From NCBI RefSeq assembly GCF_010501105.1, contig NZ_QVMQ01000003.1, positions 59,544-123,543 on the forward strand: a stretch of DNA of 64,000 nucleotides, written 5' to 3'. The notes under the pieces were generated by a model, which was not told where the DNA came from, did not search any database, and saw nothing but the letters and a program-made list of their open reading frames with translations. Shown in pieces: positions 53,109 through 62,426 of the stretch; within the stretch, counting starts at the first letter, position 1; the number at the start of each line of letters is the position of its first letter. The DNA comes from Dysgonomonas sp. 511 (GTDB lineage: Bacteria; Bacteroidota; Bacteroidia; Bacteroidales; Dysgonomonadaceae). The position numbers and the translations under genes were made by a program.

Positions 53109-54032
53109 ATGAAAAATTCAAATTATATAAGTATAAAGCAATACCTTGATAATAAAGGAATCTATCCGGTAAAAGACCGGGGATATTACGGAATGTATCT
53201 CTCCCCTCTGCGAAATGACAGTAATCCCAGTTTCAAAGTTGATTATGATAAAGATTTATGGTATGACTTCGGATCGAATGAAGGCGGTTCAATAGTTGAC
53301 CTCGTGATGAAGTTGGAAAATTGTTCGCTGGCAGAAGCACTCCGACAATTGGAAAATTCTTTTTCCTTTCATCGGAATGACACTCTGCCTATTTCTCCTA
53401 AACTAGAAAGCCGAGAATCGGCACTAACCATTACGGATATAAAACCGCTCGCTCACCCTGCTTTGCTTGATTACCTGAAAGAACGGAATATAAATACCGA
53501 CATCGCGAAACAATATTGTTCGGAAATCCATTATTCCATTGCGGACAAACCTTATTTCGCAGTCGGCTTTCGGAACGATGCCGGAGGATGGGAGCTTCGG
53601 AACAGATATTTCAAAGGAAGTACTACTCCAAAGAATATAACAACCATAAACAACGGTAACAATGCAGTTATGCTATTCGAGGGTTTCATAGACTATCTCT
53701 CTTATCTCTCATTAAAACAGAACGCTTCGCCAACAATTGACTCGGCAATATTGAACTCAATCTCCAATCTTCCGAAAGCGATTCCGTTTCTTCAAACCCA
53801 TCAAACAATACACGCCTTTTTGGATAACGATGAAGCCGGAAAGCGGGCTGTTCAGAGTTTAAGCCCGGTATGTAAAGAAGTAATCGACCAGTCTATTTTC
53901 TATCGAAACCATAAAGACCTGAACGATTACTGGCGGGATAAATCCAACCTACAAAAACAGCCTGAAAAGGATAGAGTCACCGTCCAGATTAAGCGGCAAG
54001 TTCCAATGAAAAAGAAAGGGCGCAGCTTATAA
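53109..54032 (+). CDS. Toprim-domain DNA primase of the element
   Basis: 307 residues. The N-terminal domain (about 1-95) looks like a CHC2 primase zinc-ribbon (YGMYLSPLRNDSNPSFKVDY, DFGSNEGGSIVDLVM) but the zinc cysteines/histidine are missing. The Toprim domain (about 195-260) has FEGFIDYLSYLSL (catalytic Glu) and HAFLDNDEAGKRA (DxD). It primes DNA synthesis of the element, probably at the iteron cluster just upstream. Confidence 0.85.
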   Translation: MKNSNYISIKQYLDNKGIYPVKDRGYYGMYLSPLRNDSNPSFKVDYDKDLWYDFGSNEGGSIVDLVMKLENCSLAEALRQLENSFSFHRNDTLPISPKLESRESALTITDIKPLAHPALLDYLKERNINTDIAKQYCSEIHYSIADKPYFAVGFRNDAGGWELRNRYFKGSTTPKNITTINNGNNAVMLFEGFIDYLSYLSLKQNASPTIDSAILNSISNLPKAIPFLQTHQTIHAFLDNDEAGKRAVQSLSPVCKEVIDQSIFYRNHKDLNDYWRDKSNLQKQPEKDRVTVQIKRQVPMKKKGRSL

Positions 54033-54039
54033 GCTAACC

Positions 54040-54145
54040 TTTGTGCGAAGTGCATTGCAAGACGTCAGTTTGTTACCACAAACTGCGCTTGCCGCCTAAA
54101 CCGCTTTCGCTGGCGGGGAACTGCAATCGCTTCGCTCTCGACAGT
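54040..54145 (+). other. candidate oriT upstream of mobC
   Basis: Contains a perfect hairpin CAGTTTGT-TACC-ACAAACTG (54066-54085), a CCGCC...GGCGG inverted pair (about 54091-54116) and GCGAAG...CTTCGC arms (about 54045-54135). Position between the primase and mobC/mobA genes fits an origin of transfer; the nick site cannot be read. Confidence 0.5.
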
Positions 54146-54172
54146 TTTTTGAACCAAATAATAAAAGAAAAG

Positions 54173-54472
54173 ATGAAAAGTACTTATATAAAATTCCGAT
54201 GTACAGAATCAGAGAAAGAGAGAATCGAGGGTCTGGCTGAAAGGTCGGGAGTAACCCTTTCCGAGTATTGCCGGCAACAATGTCTGACTGGCCGGATACT
54301 TGCCAGCCCAAAGCTAAGCCCGGAAGAGATTTCATACTTCCAGGAACTGAAAGAACATAATAATGCCATTGCCAGGCTCGCCAATCTTATAAGAAACAAA
54401 GACCCGCAATTAGTAATCGCTATTGCGGAATATCTGGAACAGTCCCGACAGTTGTATAACCGATTCTTTTAG
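54173..54472 (+). CDS. mobC: MobC-like mobilization protein (relaxosome accessory)
   Basis: 99 residues from the ATG at 54173 (MKSTYIKFRCTESEKERIEG); a longer frame back to 54041 would run through the oriT-like hairpins. Ribbon-helix-helix type N-terminus (VTLSEYCRQQCLTGR) followed by the bacterial MobC signature region (ELKEHNNAIARLANLIRN). It opens oriT for the relaxase. 4 bp before mobA. Confidence 0.85.
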   Translation: MKSTYIKFRCTESEKERIEGLAERSGVTLSEYCRQQCLTGRILASPKLSPEEISYFQELKEHNNAIARLANLIRNKDPQLVIAIAEYLEQSRQLYNRFF

Positions 54473-54476
54473 GCGT

Positions 54477-55415
54477 ATGATTGCGAAAGGAAAAGCGATA
54501 GCCCATGGAGGCAATGCGATTGATTACGCTTTGCGTGAGGGTAAACTTGATAAGATAGTTGGCAGAAATATGATTGAGAGTGATGCGCCTGCCGACATTT
54601 TCCGGGAGTTTGAAATGGTTAATCAGCATAACTACCGATGCAAAAACAAGTATATGCGCTATGAGATAGGTATATCTCCACAGGATATAGATAAGCTAAA
54701 GCCGGAGGATATGATTAAAATAGCTCGGATGTTTGCCAGTAAAATGGGATTACAGAATCATCAATGGATAGCCTGTACTCATAAAGACACCGGGAAACCG
54801 CATATCCACCTGATTGCAAACCGTATCGGAGTTGATAGCAAAGTGTTCGATACAACCTTTGTGAGCAACCGTTCGGCAAAGATTGCAGAAGAAATAAGCC
54901 GTGAAATGGGATTGACGATTGCCAAAGATGTTCAGAAACAAAAGGAACATCAGAAAGCTCATACAGACCCCGCACGGCAACAGACGAAAGAGAAGCTCCA
55001 GCGAATTGCTTATTATGAATTGTTTAAGAATACCTGTTTAGAGGGCTTTTTATATGGATTAAAGAAAGAGGGTGTCGACATCGAACCAGCGAAGAATAAA
55101 CAGGGGAAGACCTATGGAATCCGATTCACTTACGAGGGGCAAACATTCAAAGCTTCGGAGATCGGACGGGAGTTCGGATTCCGATCGCTTGCGGGGAACT
55201 TTTCTTCTTCACTGGAAGAGAATCATTCGCAACAAGTTCAGCATGTCCATAACCAAGATACGAGTAATCAACAATCCTCTTTGGGAGTAACTTCCGGTAT
55301 AGTTTCACTATTAGCCGACCTGTTTACTCCAAATGGACACAATCCCGAAGAAGACAATACATTGAAACATAAAAAGAAGAAAACCAAAAAACGATATTAT
55401 GGACGACAACAATAG
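54477..55415 (+). CDS. mobA: MobA-type relaxase
   Basis: 312 residues from the ATG at 54477; an in-frame start 18 codons upstream overlaps mobC. Relaxase (PF03432-type) domain in the first 200 residues: MIAKGKAIAHGGNAIDYAL with a candidate catalytic tyrosine, WIACTHKDTGKPHIHLIANR with the histidine triad (HxxxxxKPHxH), then a basic C-terminal region (KHKKKKTKKRYYG). Nicks oriT and pilots the strand. Short for the family (no helicase or primase domain). Confidence 0.88.
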   Translation: MIAKGKAIAHGGNAIDYALREGKLDKIVGRNMIESDAPADIFREFEMVNQHNYRCKNKYMRYEIGISPQDIDKLKPEDMIKIARMFASKMGLQNHQWIACTHKDTGKPHIHLIANRIGVDSKVFDTTFVSNRSAKIAEEISREMGLTIAKDVQKQKEHQKAHTDPARQQTKEKLQRIAYYELFKNTCLEGFLYGLKKEGVDIEPAKNKQGKTYGIRFTYEGQTFKASEIGREFGFRSLAGNFSSSLEENHSQQVQHVHNQDTSNQQSSLGVTSGIVSLLADLFTPNGHNPEEDNTLKHKKKKTKKRYYGRQQ

Positions 55416-55818
55416 GAACTCTAAACGTAGAAATAAGTTTGCAGGGAAAGAGGATATTTCCCGAGAAACGGCAGATAGCATCCTATCTGCTCAAATTGAC
55501 CGGCTTCGAGAAATATCCCGAACAAACGATGAAACGGCAAGCCAAGTCAGGGAGAGTGTAAATATCTTATATGAGAAGCAAATTTCAGTTGATACAGCAA
55601 AGTTCGAGCAACTGAATCGGCACTTCATTAATGAAATGGAGAACAAGCTTCGGAAAGTAAAACAACCATCCAAAGGCTTGAAGTGGTATATAGCAATGTG
55701 GGTTATAACGCTGGCATCAACATTTCTTGCCGGATATTTCATTCATGAATACAGGGAGTGGAAAGAGAAAGCTGTGTATTGGCATCAGCGGTATGAGGAG
55801 ATTAAAGTTGAAAAATAA
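55399..55818 (+). CDS. mobilization-associated membrane protein
   Basis: 139 residues: a coiled-coil-prone N-terminal two-thirds (about 15-90), one membrane helix (about 95-117, WYIAMWVITLASTFLAGYFI) and a charged tail. It overlaps the relaxase end by 17 bp, so translational coupling is likely. Comparable to small MobB-like proteins that link the relaxosome to the membrane; no firm family call. Confidence 0.6.
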   Translation: MDDNNRNSKRRNKFAGKEDISRETADSILSAQIDRLREISRTNDETASQVRESVNILYEKQISVDTAKFEQLNRHFINEMENKLRKVKQPSKGLKWYIAMWVITLASTFLAGYFIHEYREWKEKAVYWHQRYEEIKVEK

Positions 55819-55992
55819 GAGAAAATATGGTTTTTCAAGCAAAAATATGGTTGATTTGCAGAGTTTTAGTATTTTTGCAGGCTGTAAATTTATTAGGATA
55901 TTATTTTTGTATGTGTCCTTGATGCTTTTGAAGCAAAAATGTATGAACTATACACCTTTTGTAAAACTGTAATTGTTCAATAGTGCAATATT

Positions 55993-58900
55993 ATGACAGA
56001 AAATTTGTTTATTAAGAATCTTTCAGAAGAAAAGAGAAATGGTTATGGGACACCAGAAACAGCAATAGATCAAGCGAATTCTTGTGATGCCTTATCAAGT
56101 GATATTTACACTGATGACAAACGCTTTATATATGAACTATTACAAAATGCTGATGATGCAAGTAGTCAAAGTGGGAAACTTGAATTTCAAATTGATTTTG
56201 TTCAAGATTACGTAATTATCTCACATAAAGGAGAACAATTTTCGGAAGTTGATATAAAATCTATCTGTAGTGTTGGAGACGGAAATAAGAAAGGAGATGA
56301 AAACAAAACTGGATTCAAAGGGATTGGTTTTAAATCCGTGTTTGCCTATTCAGAATTCGTAATTATTAAGTCAGGTAAATTCTGTTTTAAATTTGACAAA
56401 CAAGAATGCAATAAATGGAATCAAATTTGGGGAGATGAAGATAATTGGAAAACAAGGCGGAAAGCTGAATTTAAAGACGATGACATCAAAATGCCTTGGC
56501 AGATCATTCCAATTTGCACTGAAATACCCACTGAATTAAAAGATTTATCCGTTCTCGCTCAAGACGAATATAAGGTATCTACAATAATACGGCACAATAA
56601 GATTGAAGATTTAAAAAAATCACTAATAGATCTTTTTTCAGAAAGTCAGATTGTCTTATTTTTACGTAGCAAAGAAATACAAATTACAATTAATACTGAT
56701 CAAACCATAGTGCTTGAAAAGTTGGTTATTGGCAACACAACTCATTTGAAACGTAATAACGAAACTATAAGCGAATGGTTAATTGAAACAACACAATTTG
56801 ATGTCCCTCAAGAGGTTCAACATCAAATTAAGGACAACAATAGATATCCTCGTAAATTAAGGGAATCTAAAAAAACAGAAATGTCATTTGCTATTCAGTT
56901 GGAAAAAGGGAAGATAAAATCAACAGATAATGAAAAGCGTCTTCTATTTACCTATTTGCCTACTTCTGTAAATCTAAATCTACCATTTCTAATCAATGCT
57001 AATTTCTTAACAGATGCAGGAAGGCAAAATATACATAAAGATTTGGAGTGGAATCAGTGGATTTTTAAACAAATTCCATTGAAGTTCTTCAGTTGGATTG
57101 CGAAACTTGCTGAGAAAAACAGCAAATACAAGACACAAATATTCGCTATTATTCCACGAAAACTGACAGGTTATGATGACTTGGAGTCTAAGTTCAATGA
57201 AGGATATAGTGATGCTATTAATACAATTGCTTTTATTCCAAATCAATCTGGTAATTTGCTCAAAATATCAGAGGCTTTACTTGATGATACAAATATTTCC
57301 AATTTTATCAACAAGCAAATTCTTGCAAAATACGTTAACAGAGAGAGAGAGAAACAATTTTCAAATTCTTCTTTTATTCCTGTAAATGGGAAATATGTAT
57401 TGAAGGAATTAGGTGTAGAAATATTCAGAGTAGATGATTTAGAGAACTTCTTTATTTCTGATATTTTTTCAACTGAACATCAATTATCTGAAAATTTCAA
57501 CCTGATTTCTTTTCTCTTTGAGCAGGCGAATAGAAACAGAAAAAGTAATGAAGATAATGATTGGAATTTTCGCTTAAAACATATTCCGTTTATTTTTGAC
57601 GAGAAAGAAGTTTTACAAAAACCGGAGCATATATACTTCCCATCTGCAAATTTTTCTGAAGATTTTGAAGAAGATATATGCATTGTTCACGAAAAAATAG
57701 TAGAAGAAATAAATAGAAACAAACAGATTAAAAGTTGGGTTGAAAGTTTAGGGGTAAAAGAACCCACCGATGTAAGTTTTATAGAAAAAAGCATTATTGG
57801 AGATAGTGATTTTATTACGAAAGAGAATGCTATAAAAATTGGCAGATATACATTTAATGCCTATAAAAAGGGGCTTCTTTTAGAAAAGCACTTTTTTGAT
57901 TTAAAAAATTGTGCTGTTTTAACAAAAAAAGGATCTTTACTAAAAGCTCAAGATTGTTTTTTGTCCGATTTTTACGAACCTGAATTAAAATTAGAGAGAG
58001 TATGTGATACTGATTTTTTTGTCTCTGACGACTATTTTGCTGATGGAGATATGAAAAGCGAATGGAAAACATTCTTCCTAAAAATGGGAATCGTTGATGA
58101 TATCAAGAGCACAAATCTGACCATTAGCATTTCCGGAGAGTCTGATAAGAAAAAAGCAAATCGTTTTGATAATATTTTTATCGAAAAGGTAAAAAAAGCA
58201 AGCGAAAAATATTCTTGGGTTTCTTATGATGGTTGGACTACTGATAATAGAGGTTATAGTTTTTATGCAACTGAAATATATTGTGGCGATCAATTACCTT
58301 TTTTACAGTATACGTCAGATTATCAATTTTCAAAGATGTATTTTGAAAAAGTTTTCGCAAACATTAGTCCTTCTAACATAGATGTAGATAAGGATGTTTC
58401 TGTATATGGATATACGGGATTCTATGGTAGATCTATATCCTCAAATCAGTTAAACAAACAAGATTCTCCAACCAATTACTTCAAATGGGTCATAGAGAAT
58501 ATTAATATTTTCCCAAGCGTTCAAGGTCATTGCCTAAAAGCTGTGGATGTTTTTAACAATAACATACATAATATTAAAGAAATTGCAGGAAGATATCTTC
58601 CTGTACTTGATTATGATGGAATTGTATCTCCGGAATGGTTAGGCCTATTAGGTTTCAAAAAGCAAATTGAGATTCAGGATTATTTAGATATCCTTACTAA
58701 AATATCACAAGAAAACAACATCGAAGAACAACAGAAAAACAAAAAACGCGCCACTCTTATCTATCAATGTATAGGTGAATTATTACCTAATCTACACGCT
58801 ATTGATATTGAAAAGATTAAGAATTGGAGCAGAAGCAATAGATTATTAGCGAAAGATGGCAAATTCTATTTTTCAAAGGATTTATCATTGGTTACAGTTG

Positions 58901-59877
58901 ATGGATTTAATGCAAATAATCTAATATATACAGACCTAAAAGCCACAGATTGCATTATCGACCTTTTTCGCTTATGGGGAGTGAATGTCATCAATAAGGT
59001 CGATCCAAAGTTTTCAAGTGCTATCATCAAACAAGACAACTTAAAAACACAACTTTATCACATAGCTCCTTTACTTGCATTAGTGGCTGTCGAAAAATCT
59101 AAGAGCAAAAAGGAATGGGAAAACGAGTATAACAGAATTACTCAAAAACTTTCTGAAATATCATTTTATGAGACAACTGAGATTTGGCTCTCATATGGAG
59201 ATGAAAATGACCTACAACAAAAAAGCACCTATTCTGACGGGAATAATTTTTACTATGTTGGGAATTGGTACAAGCCACGTGTATTAGATGGATTAGTGGA
59301 GCCTCTTTGCAAATTTCTAAAAATTCAATACGCAGAACGCATTCTAACCGTTTTACTTTCTGACTATTTTTCAGAAGGTCTTGATTACTTGGAGGAAAAA
59401 GGTTTTGATGTTTCTCTAATTCCTGAAAATCTAAAAAATCCTCCAATAGAAGAACGGGTGCCAAATCAGACGATTCGAATTTATAATCAATCGGATGAAG
59501 ACTTGGGAAGAAAAGGAGAGATGATTGTATTTGAAGAATTAAAACAAATTTACTCGAAGAAATACAATCAACCTATTAAAGATACGAAAAGTGGATTTAC
59601 CATCGGTAGCAATATTGAAGTCATTTGGCGTAATAAAGATGAAAATACAAAAATAGATCATGACTTTAAAGTGATAGAAAATGGCAAAGAAATATACATA
59701 GAGAGTAAAGCGACATCCTATGGGAAAAATGTTGAAAAGGTAGCGCTATATATCTCCGGAAATGAGCTCAATCTAATGGAAACTGCCGAGAAATATTTAA
59801 TTGCAAGAGTATATGATACTTTTGGAAATTCAAGTATTGAATTTGTTAAATTGCAATTAGATAATGTAACGGATTGA
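55993..59877 (+). CDS. giant GHKL-ATPase/PD-(D/E)XK nuclease protein, candidate phage defence
   Basis: 1294 residues. The N-terminal 250 residues are a sacsin/Hsp90-like GHKL ATPase: N-box YELLQNADDA (about 47-56) and glycine box TGFKGIGFKSVF (about 106-117). A long middle part (about 260-1150) has no motif that I know. The C-terminal 130 residues form a DUF3883/NOV-type nuclease: LGRKGEMIVFEEL (Glu about 1176), then IDHDFKVIENGKEIYIESKA with Asp about 1222/1224 and E1237-x-K1239. Single gene, clearly more A/T-rich than its neighbours, lying between the mobilization module and the integrase, where cargo is expected. Predicted to be a nucleotide-controlled nuclease acting on foreign DNA. No signal peptide or membrane segment. 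The function is inference. Confidence 0.75.
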   Translation: MTENLFIKNLSEEKRNGYGTPETAIDQANSCDALSSDIYTDDKRFIYELLQNADDASSQSGKLEFQIDFVQDYVIISHKGEQFSEVDIKSICSVGDGNKKGDENKTGFKGIGFKSVFAYSEFVIIKSGKFCFKFDKQECNKWNQIWGDEDNWKTRRKAEFKDDDIKMPWQIIPICTEIPTELKDLSVLAQDEYKVSTIIRHNKIEDLKKSLIDLFSESQIVLFLRSKEIQITINTDQTIVLEKLVIGNTTHLKRNNETISEWLIETTQFDVPQEVQHQIKDNNRYPRKLRESKKTEMSFAIQLEKGKIKSTDNEKRLLFTYLPTSVNLNLPFLINANFLTDAGRQNIHKDLEWNQWIFKQIPLKFFSWIAKLAEKNSKYKTQIFAIIPRKLTGYDDLESKFNEGYSDAINTIAFIPNQSGNLLKISEALLDDTNISNFINKQILAKYVNREREKQFSNSSFIPVNGKYVLKELGVEIFRVDDLENFFISDIFSTEHQLSENFNLISFLFEQANRNRKSNEDNDWNFRLKHIPFIFDEKEVLQKPEHIYFPSANFSEDFEEDICIVHEKIVEEINRNKQIKSWVESLGVKEPTDVSFIEKSIIGDSDFITKENAIKIGRYTFNAYKKGLLLEKHFFDLKNCAVLTKKGSLLKAQDCFLSDFYEPELKLERVCDTDFFVSDDYFADGDMKSEWKTFFLKMGIVDDIKSTNLTISISGESDKKKANRFDNIFIEKVKKASEKYSWVSYDGWTTDNRGYSFYATEIYCGDQLPFLQYTSDYQFSKMYFEKVFANISPSNIDVDKDVSVYGYTGFYGRSISSNQLNKQDSPTNYFKWVIENINIFPSVQGHCLKAVDVFNNNIHNIKEIAGRYLPVLDYDGIVSPEWLGLLGFKKQIEIQDYLDILTKISQENNIEEQQKNKKRATLIYQCIGELLPNLHAIDIEKIKNWSRSNRLLAKDGKFYFSKDLSLVTVDGFNANNLIYTDLKATDCIIDLFRLWGVNVINKVDPKFSSAIIKQDNLKTQLYHIAPLLALVAVEKSKSKKEWENEYNRITQKLSEISFYETTEIWLSYGDENDLQQKSTYSDGNNFYYVGNWYKPRVLDGLVEPLCKFLKIQYAERILTVLLSDYFSEGLDYLEEKGFDVSLIPENLKNPPIEERVPNQTIRIYNQSDEDLGRKGEMIVFEELKQIYSKKYNQPIKDTKSGFTIGSNIEVIWRNKDENTKIDHDFKVIENGKEIYIESKATSYGKNVEKVALYISGNELNLMETAEKYLIARVYDTFGNSSIEFVKLQLDNVTD

Positions 59878-59883
59878 ATTAAA

Positions 59884-60978
59884 TTACTCCCCAATCTCCT
59901 TTTTGATAAAATCTTCCAGAACTCTCTTATCCGGCAACTGAACTAAATATTTAGAAACAAACAACTGGTTATCCATGCCGGAAGTGGCGTATTTCGCCAA
60001 AGCCTCGCCTTTGCTTCCGCAAAGGATAAGTCCGATAGGGGGATTATCGCCATCTGACATTTCATTGTCTTTATAATAATTCAGATAGACATTCATCTGC
60101 CCGGCATCGGCATGGTCGAACTTGCCGATTTTTAGATCAATCAAAATATGGCTTTTCAGAATGCGATGATAGAAAACCAAGTCGATGCGGTAGTGAGTGT
60201 TGTCAAATGTGATTCGTTTCTGGCGAGCTTCAAAACAGAACCCGGTACCAAGTTCTATCAGAAATTTCTGTAAATGGTCTAAAATAGCTTGTTCCAATTC
60301 TGATTCGCTATATTCTGATCGTTCTTCCAATCCAAGAAATTCCAAGAAGTACGGATCACGAATAACATCTATACTTTGAGCCGGTTTCTGATTCTTGAAT
60401 TTACTAATGATAGCTGCTTTGTTTTTAGACAAACCGGTTCGAACGTATAAAGCTGTATTGATAGCGCGTTCCAGCTCTCTGACATTCCAATTATTTTTTA
60501 TTGTTTCAACCTCATAGAATAGGCGTTCAAGAGGATCATCAAACCTAATCAGTTCTATAAAATGGGTAAAACTTAATTGAGACAGAAGCGTTTCGGGAGA
60601 AATTGGATACTCATCTTGTAATTCGGCGGTCATTGACCCCCGAATTGGAATTGGCAAGCGTTCTTGTAATTCGGGGGTTATTGAACCCCGAATTTGAGGA
60701 TATGTATTATAAAATGCACGACAAGAACGTAAGGATCTGGCATCCAATCCTTTTATCCCTTTTGCTTTTATCTTCTTCGCCATTTCTTCGAGCAGACGAG
60801 TCCCATATTGCGCCCGGTCTTCCCCATTTTGTTCAAACTCAACAATATAACAGCCAACCAGCCAGTTCCGGATAGTTAGATTGAGATTAACTACTTTCTT
60901 GGCGTTTAATTGTAATTGACAATGTGTTTGATAAACATTATCAATTAGTTGGTCGAAATTTTGATGTTTTACTATCAT
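59884..60978 (-). CDS. DUF1016 PDDEXK nuclease-domain protein (YhcG-like)
   Basis: 364 residues. The N-terminal DUF1016 winged-helix part (about 1-185; LTIRNWLVGCYIVEFEQNG, YGTRLLEEMAKKI) is followed by a PD-(D/E)XK domain (about 200-350; FCFEARQKRI, HYRIDLVFYHRILKSHILID then LKIGKF: D266, D281-x-K283). Residues 96-110 and 112-126 are a tandem duplication (IRGSITPELQERLPI / IRGSMTAELQDEYPI). The family is common near restriction-modification genes and on mobile elements; no methylase is near. It is read convergently with the GHKL-nuclease gene (6-bp gap), so it is independently transcribed. Confidence 0.85.
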   Translation of the reverse strand: MIVKHQNFDQLIDNVYQTHCQLQLNAKKVVNLNLTIRNWLVGCYIVEFEQNGEDRAQYGTRLLEEMAKKIKAKGIKGLDARSLRSCRAFYNTYPQIRGSITPELQERLPIPIRGSMTAELQDEYPISPETLLSQLSFTHFIELIRFDDPLERLFYEVETIKNNWNVRELERAINTALYVRTGLSKNKAAIISKFKNQKPAQSIDVIRDPYFLEFLGLEERSEYSESELEQAILDHLQKFLIELGTGFCFEARQKRITFDNTHYRIDLVFYHRILKSHILIDLKIGKFDHADAGQMNVYLNYYKDNEMSDGDNPPIGLILCGSKGEALAKYATSGMDNQLFVSKYLVQLPDKRVLEDFIKKEIGE

Positions 60979-61020
60979 TGAATTTTGAATTATAGTACAA
61001 AGGTAATGAATTCATGTGGA

Positions 61021-62283
61021 TTACGATTGCTTATTCAGGCTGTTTCTCAATGCTTTCAATCTGTTCGCCGCTTGCATATTGTCTACCTTAATATATCGCA
61101 TAAACGCTGCTGGACTTTTATGCCCAGATATTCGCATAAGTTCCTCAGCAGGAAAACCGGAGAGATACATATTGGTACAGAATGACCTCCGGCAAGTATG
61201 CGAAGATATCATTTCCCATTTCTCATGAACTTCTTTGACACGGAGATTCCCTTTTTTGCGAACAATCTCTACCTTTTGTTTTAGTTTGGCTTTCTTACCA
61301 AGTTCTTTCAGGCGTTCGTTAAACTTATAGCTGGGTATTTTTGGCAGGTCATAATCATATTTTTCCAAAATCTCTGGCACATAGTCAATCATCGGAATAA
61401 TAACCGCTTTGTGAACTTTACGTTGTTTTAGGTTGATAGTTTCGTTGGCAACATCAATATGTTCCGGACTAAGTGTGGATAGGTCACTGTATCGCAATCC
61501 AGTGAAACACCCTACGATAAATACATCCCGAATCTCTTCCAGTTCTTTGTCGTCCGAAAGACTGAGCTTATAAATCTTAGCAAGTTCATTCTCGTTTAAG
61601 TAAATAGCATCGGTTTCTTCTTCAACGACCTTGAAATAAGTAAGGTCAACTGCCGGAATAGTTCCTTTGGCTATTTGGTAATTAACGAACCCCTTTAATA
61701 GTCGGATAATCTTTCCAGCGGAGTTCGTCAGTAAGCCGATTGTTCCGTCCGGCTTCTCCGCCTTGTAGAAAAGGTAATCCATAAATTCATTATAGAATTT
61801 CAAATTAAGATTACGGAATGTAACAGGTTGTGATGAATGCTCCTTAAAATTGGTCAGATGCTTTTTTAGGGATTTGTAGTCTTTTATCTGGTCGGCAGAA
61901 ACCTTGCCTTTTTTCTCTTCAATGTAAAGCTCCAATGTATCGAACATGTTTACCCGATTAGAGCGTTGTTCGTACTCTCGGTTCTTTTCCAGTTCAAGCA
62001 ACACAAAATCCACAATAGGGTCTATGCCGTTGTCTTTAGCGTAGGTTAATATCTCACCCAGCTTCGATGTGATTTTTGTCAAAACAGAATCAATCTCTTC
62101 AAATTCGGGACAAGCACGTTTTATCCAACGCTTTTTATCATCCCAATGGTCGGGCTTGATATTATATCCGGTAGATATAAATGTACGCTTTGTGCGATTG
62201 TAATTGTAGCGCACATACAAAGGAGTCTTTCCGTCGCCGGAAACATAATTTGGTTTGATGTAGGGATAATATAAATTTGCCAT
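61021..62283 (-). CDS. int: tyrosine recombinase (integrase) of the element
   Basis: 420 residues from the ATG at 62283 (MANLYYPYIKPN); a codon 8 residues earlier lies against the subterminal repeat. The Arm-type domain is N-terminal (PLYVRYNYNRTKRTFISTGY), then SAM-like core binding (about 110-205). Catalytic residues: R264 (FTGLRYSDLS), H362 and R365 (SHTCRRSF), H388 (SGHKS), Y397 (MRYIKV). Integrates the element at the tRNA-Asp 3' end; located 144 bp from attR. Confidence 0.93.
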   Translation of the reverse strand: MANLYYPYIKPNYVSGDGKTPLYVRYNYNRTKRTFISTGYNIKPDHWDDKKRWIKRACPEFEEIDSVLTKITSKLGEILTYAKDNGIDPIVDFVLLELEKNREYEQRSNRVNMFDTLELYIEEKKGKVSADQIKDYKSLKKHLTNFKEHSSQPVTFRNLNLKFYNEFMDYLFYKAEKPDGTIGLLTNSAGKIIRLLKGFVNYQIAKGTIPAVDLTYFKVVEEETDAIYLNENELAKIYKLSLSDDKELEEIRDVFIVGCFTGLRYSDLSTLSPEHIDVANETINLKQRKVHKAVIIPMIDYVPEILEKYDYDLPKIPSYKFNERLKELGKKAKLKQKVEIVRKKGNLRVKEVHEKWEMISSHTCRRSFCTNMYLSGFPAEELMRISGHKSPAAFMRYIKVDNMQAANRLKALRNSLNKQS

Positions 62284-62296
62284 ACCGCTAAATTTA

Positions 62297-62319
62297 TTGT
62301 GTTGCATTTGTGTTGCAAA
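62297..62319 (+). repeat. right copy of 23-bp subterminal repeat
   Basis: Begins TTGTGTTGCATTTG; 21 of 23 bases equal 50359-50381, same orientation. It lies just upstream of the integrase start and 108 bp from attR. Confidence 0.6.
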
Positions 62320-62349
62320 TCTATAAAAACTATTCGAATAAGCAAAAAA

Positions 62350-62419
62350 TATTAGAAACCAAAATATGCATAATGCTGATATTCAGCAATTATTAGAAAG
62401 TATTGAAAACTATTAGAAA
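62350..62419. repeat. three TATTAGAAA repeats between int and attR
   Basis: TATTAGAAA at 62350-62358, 62391-62399 and 62411-62419; likely binding sites for the integrase or the HTH protein next to the crossover site. Confidence 0.5.
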
Positions 62420-62426
62420 ATAAATA

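Noticed and set aside
54041..54172. N-terminal extension of MobC
   Set aside because: It would translate the oriT-like hairpins; the internal ATG at 54173 gives a normal MobC start.
62376..62423. 15-codon open frame (MHNADIQQLLESIENY) between int and attR
   Set aside because: Too short, overlaps the TATTAGAAA boxes, no supporting context.
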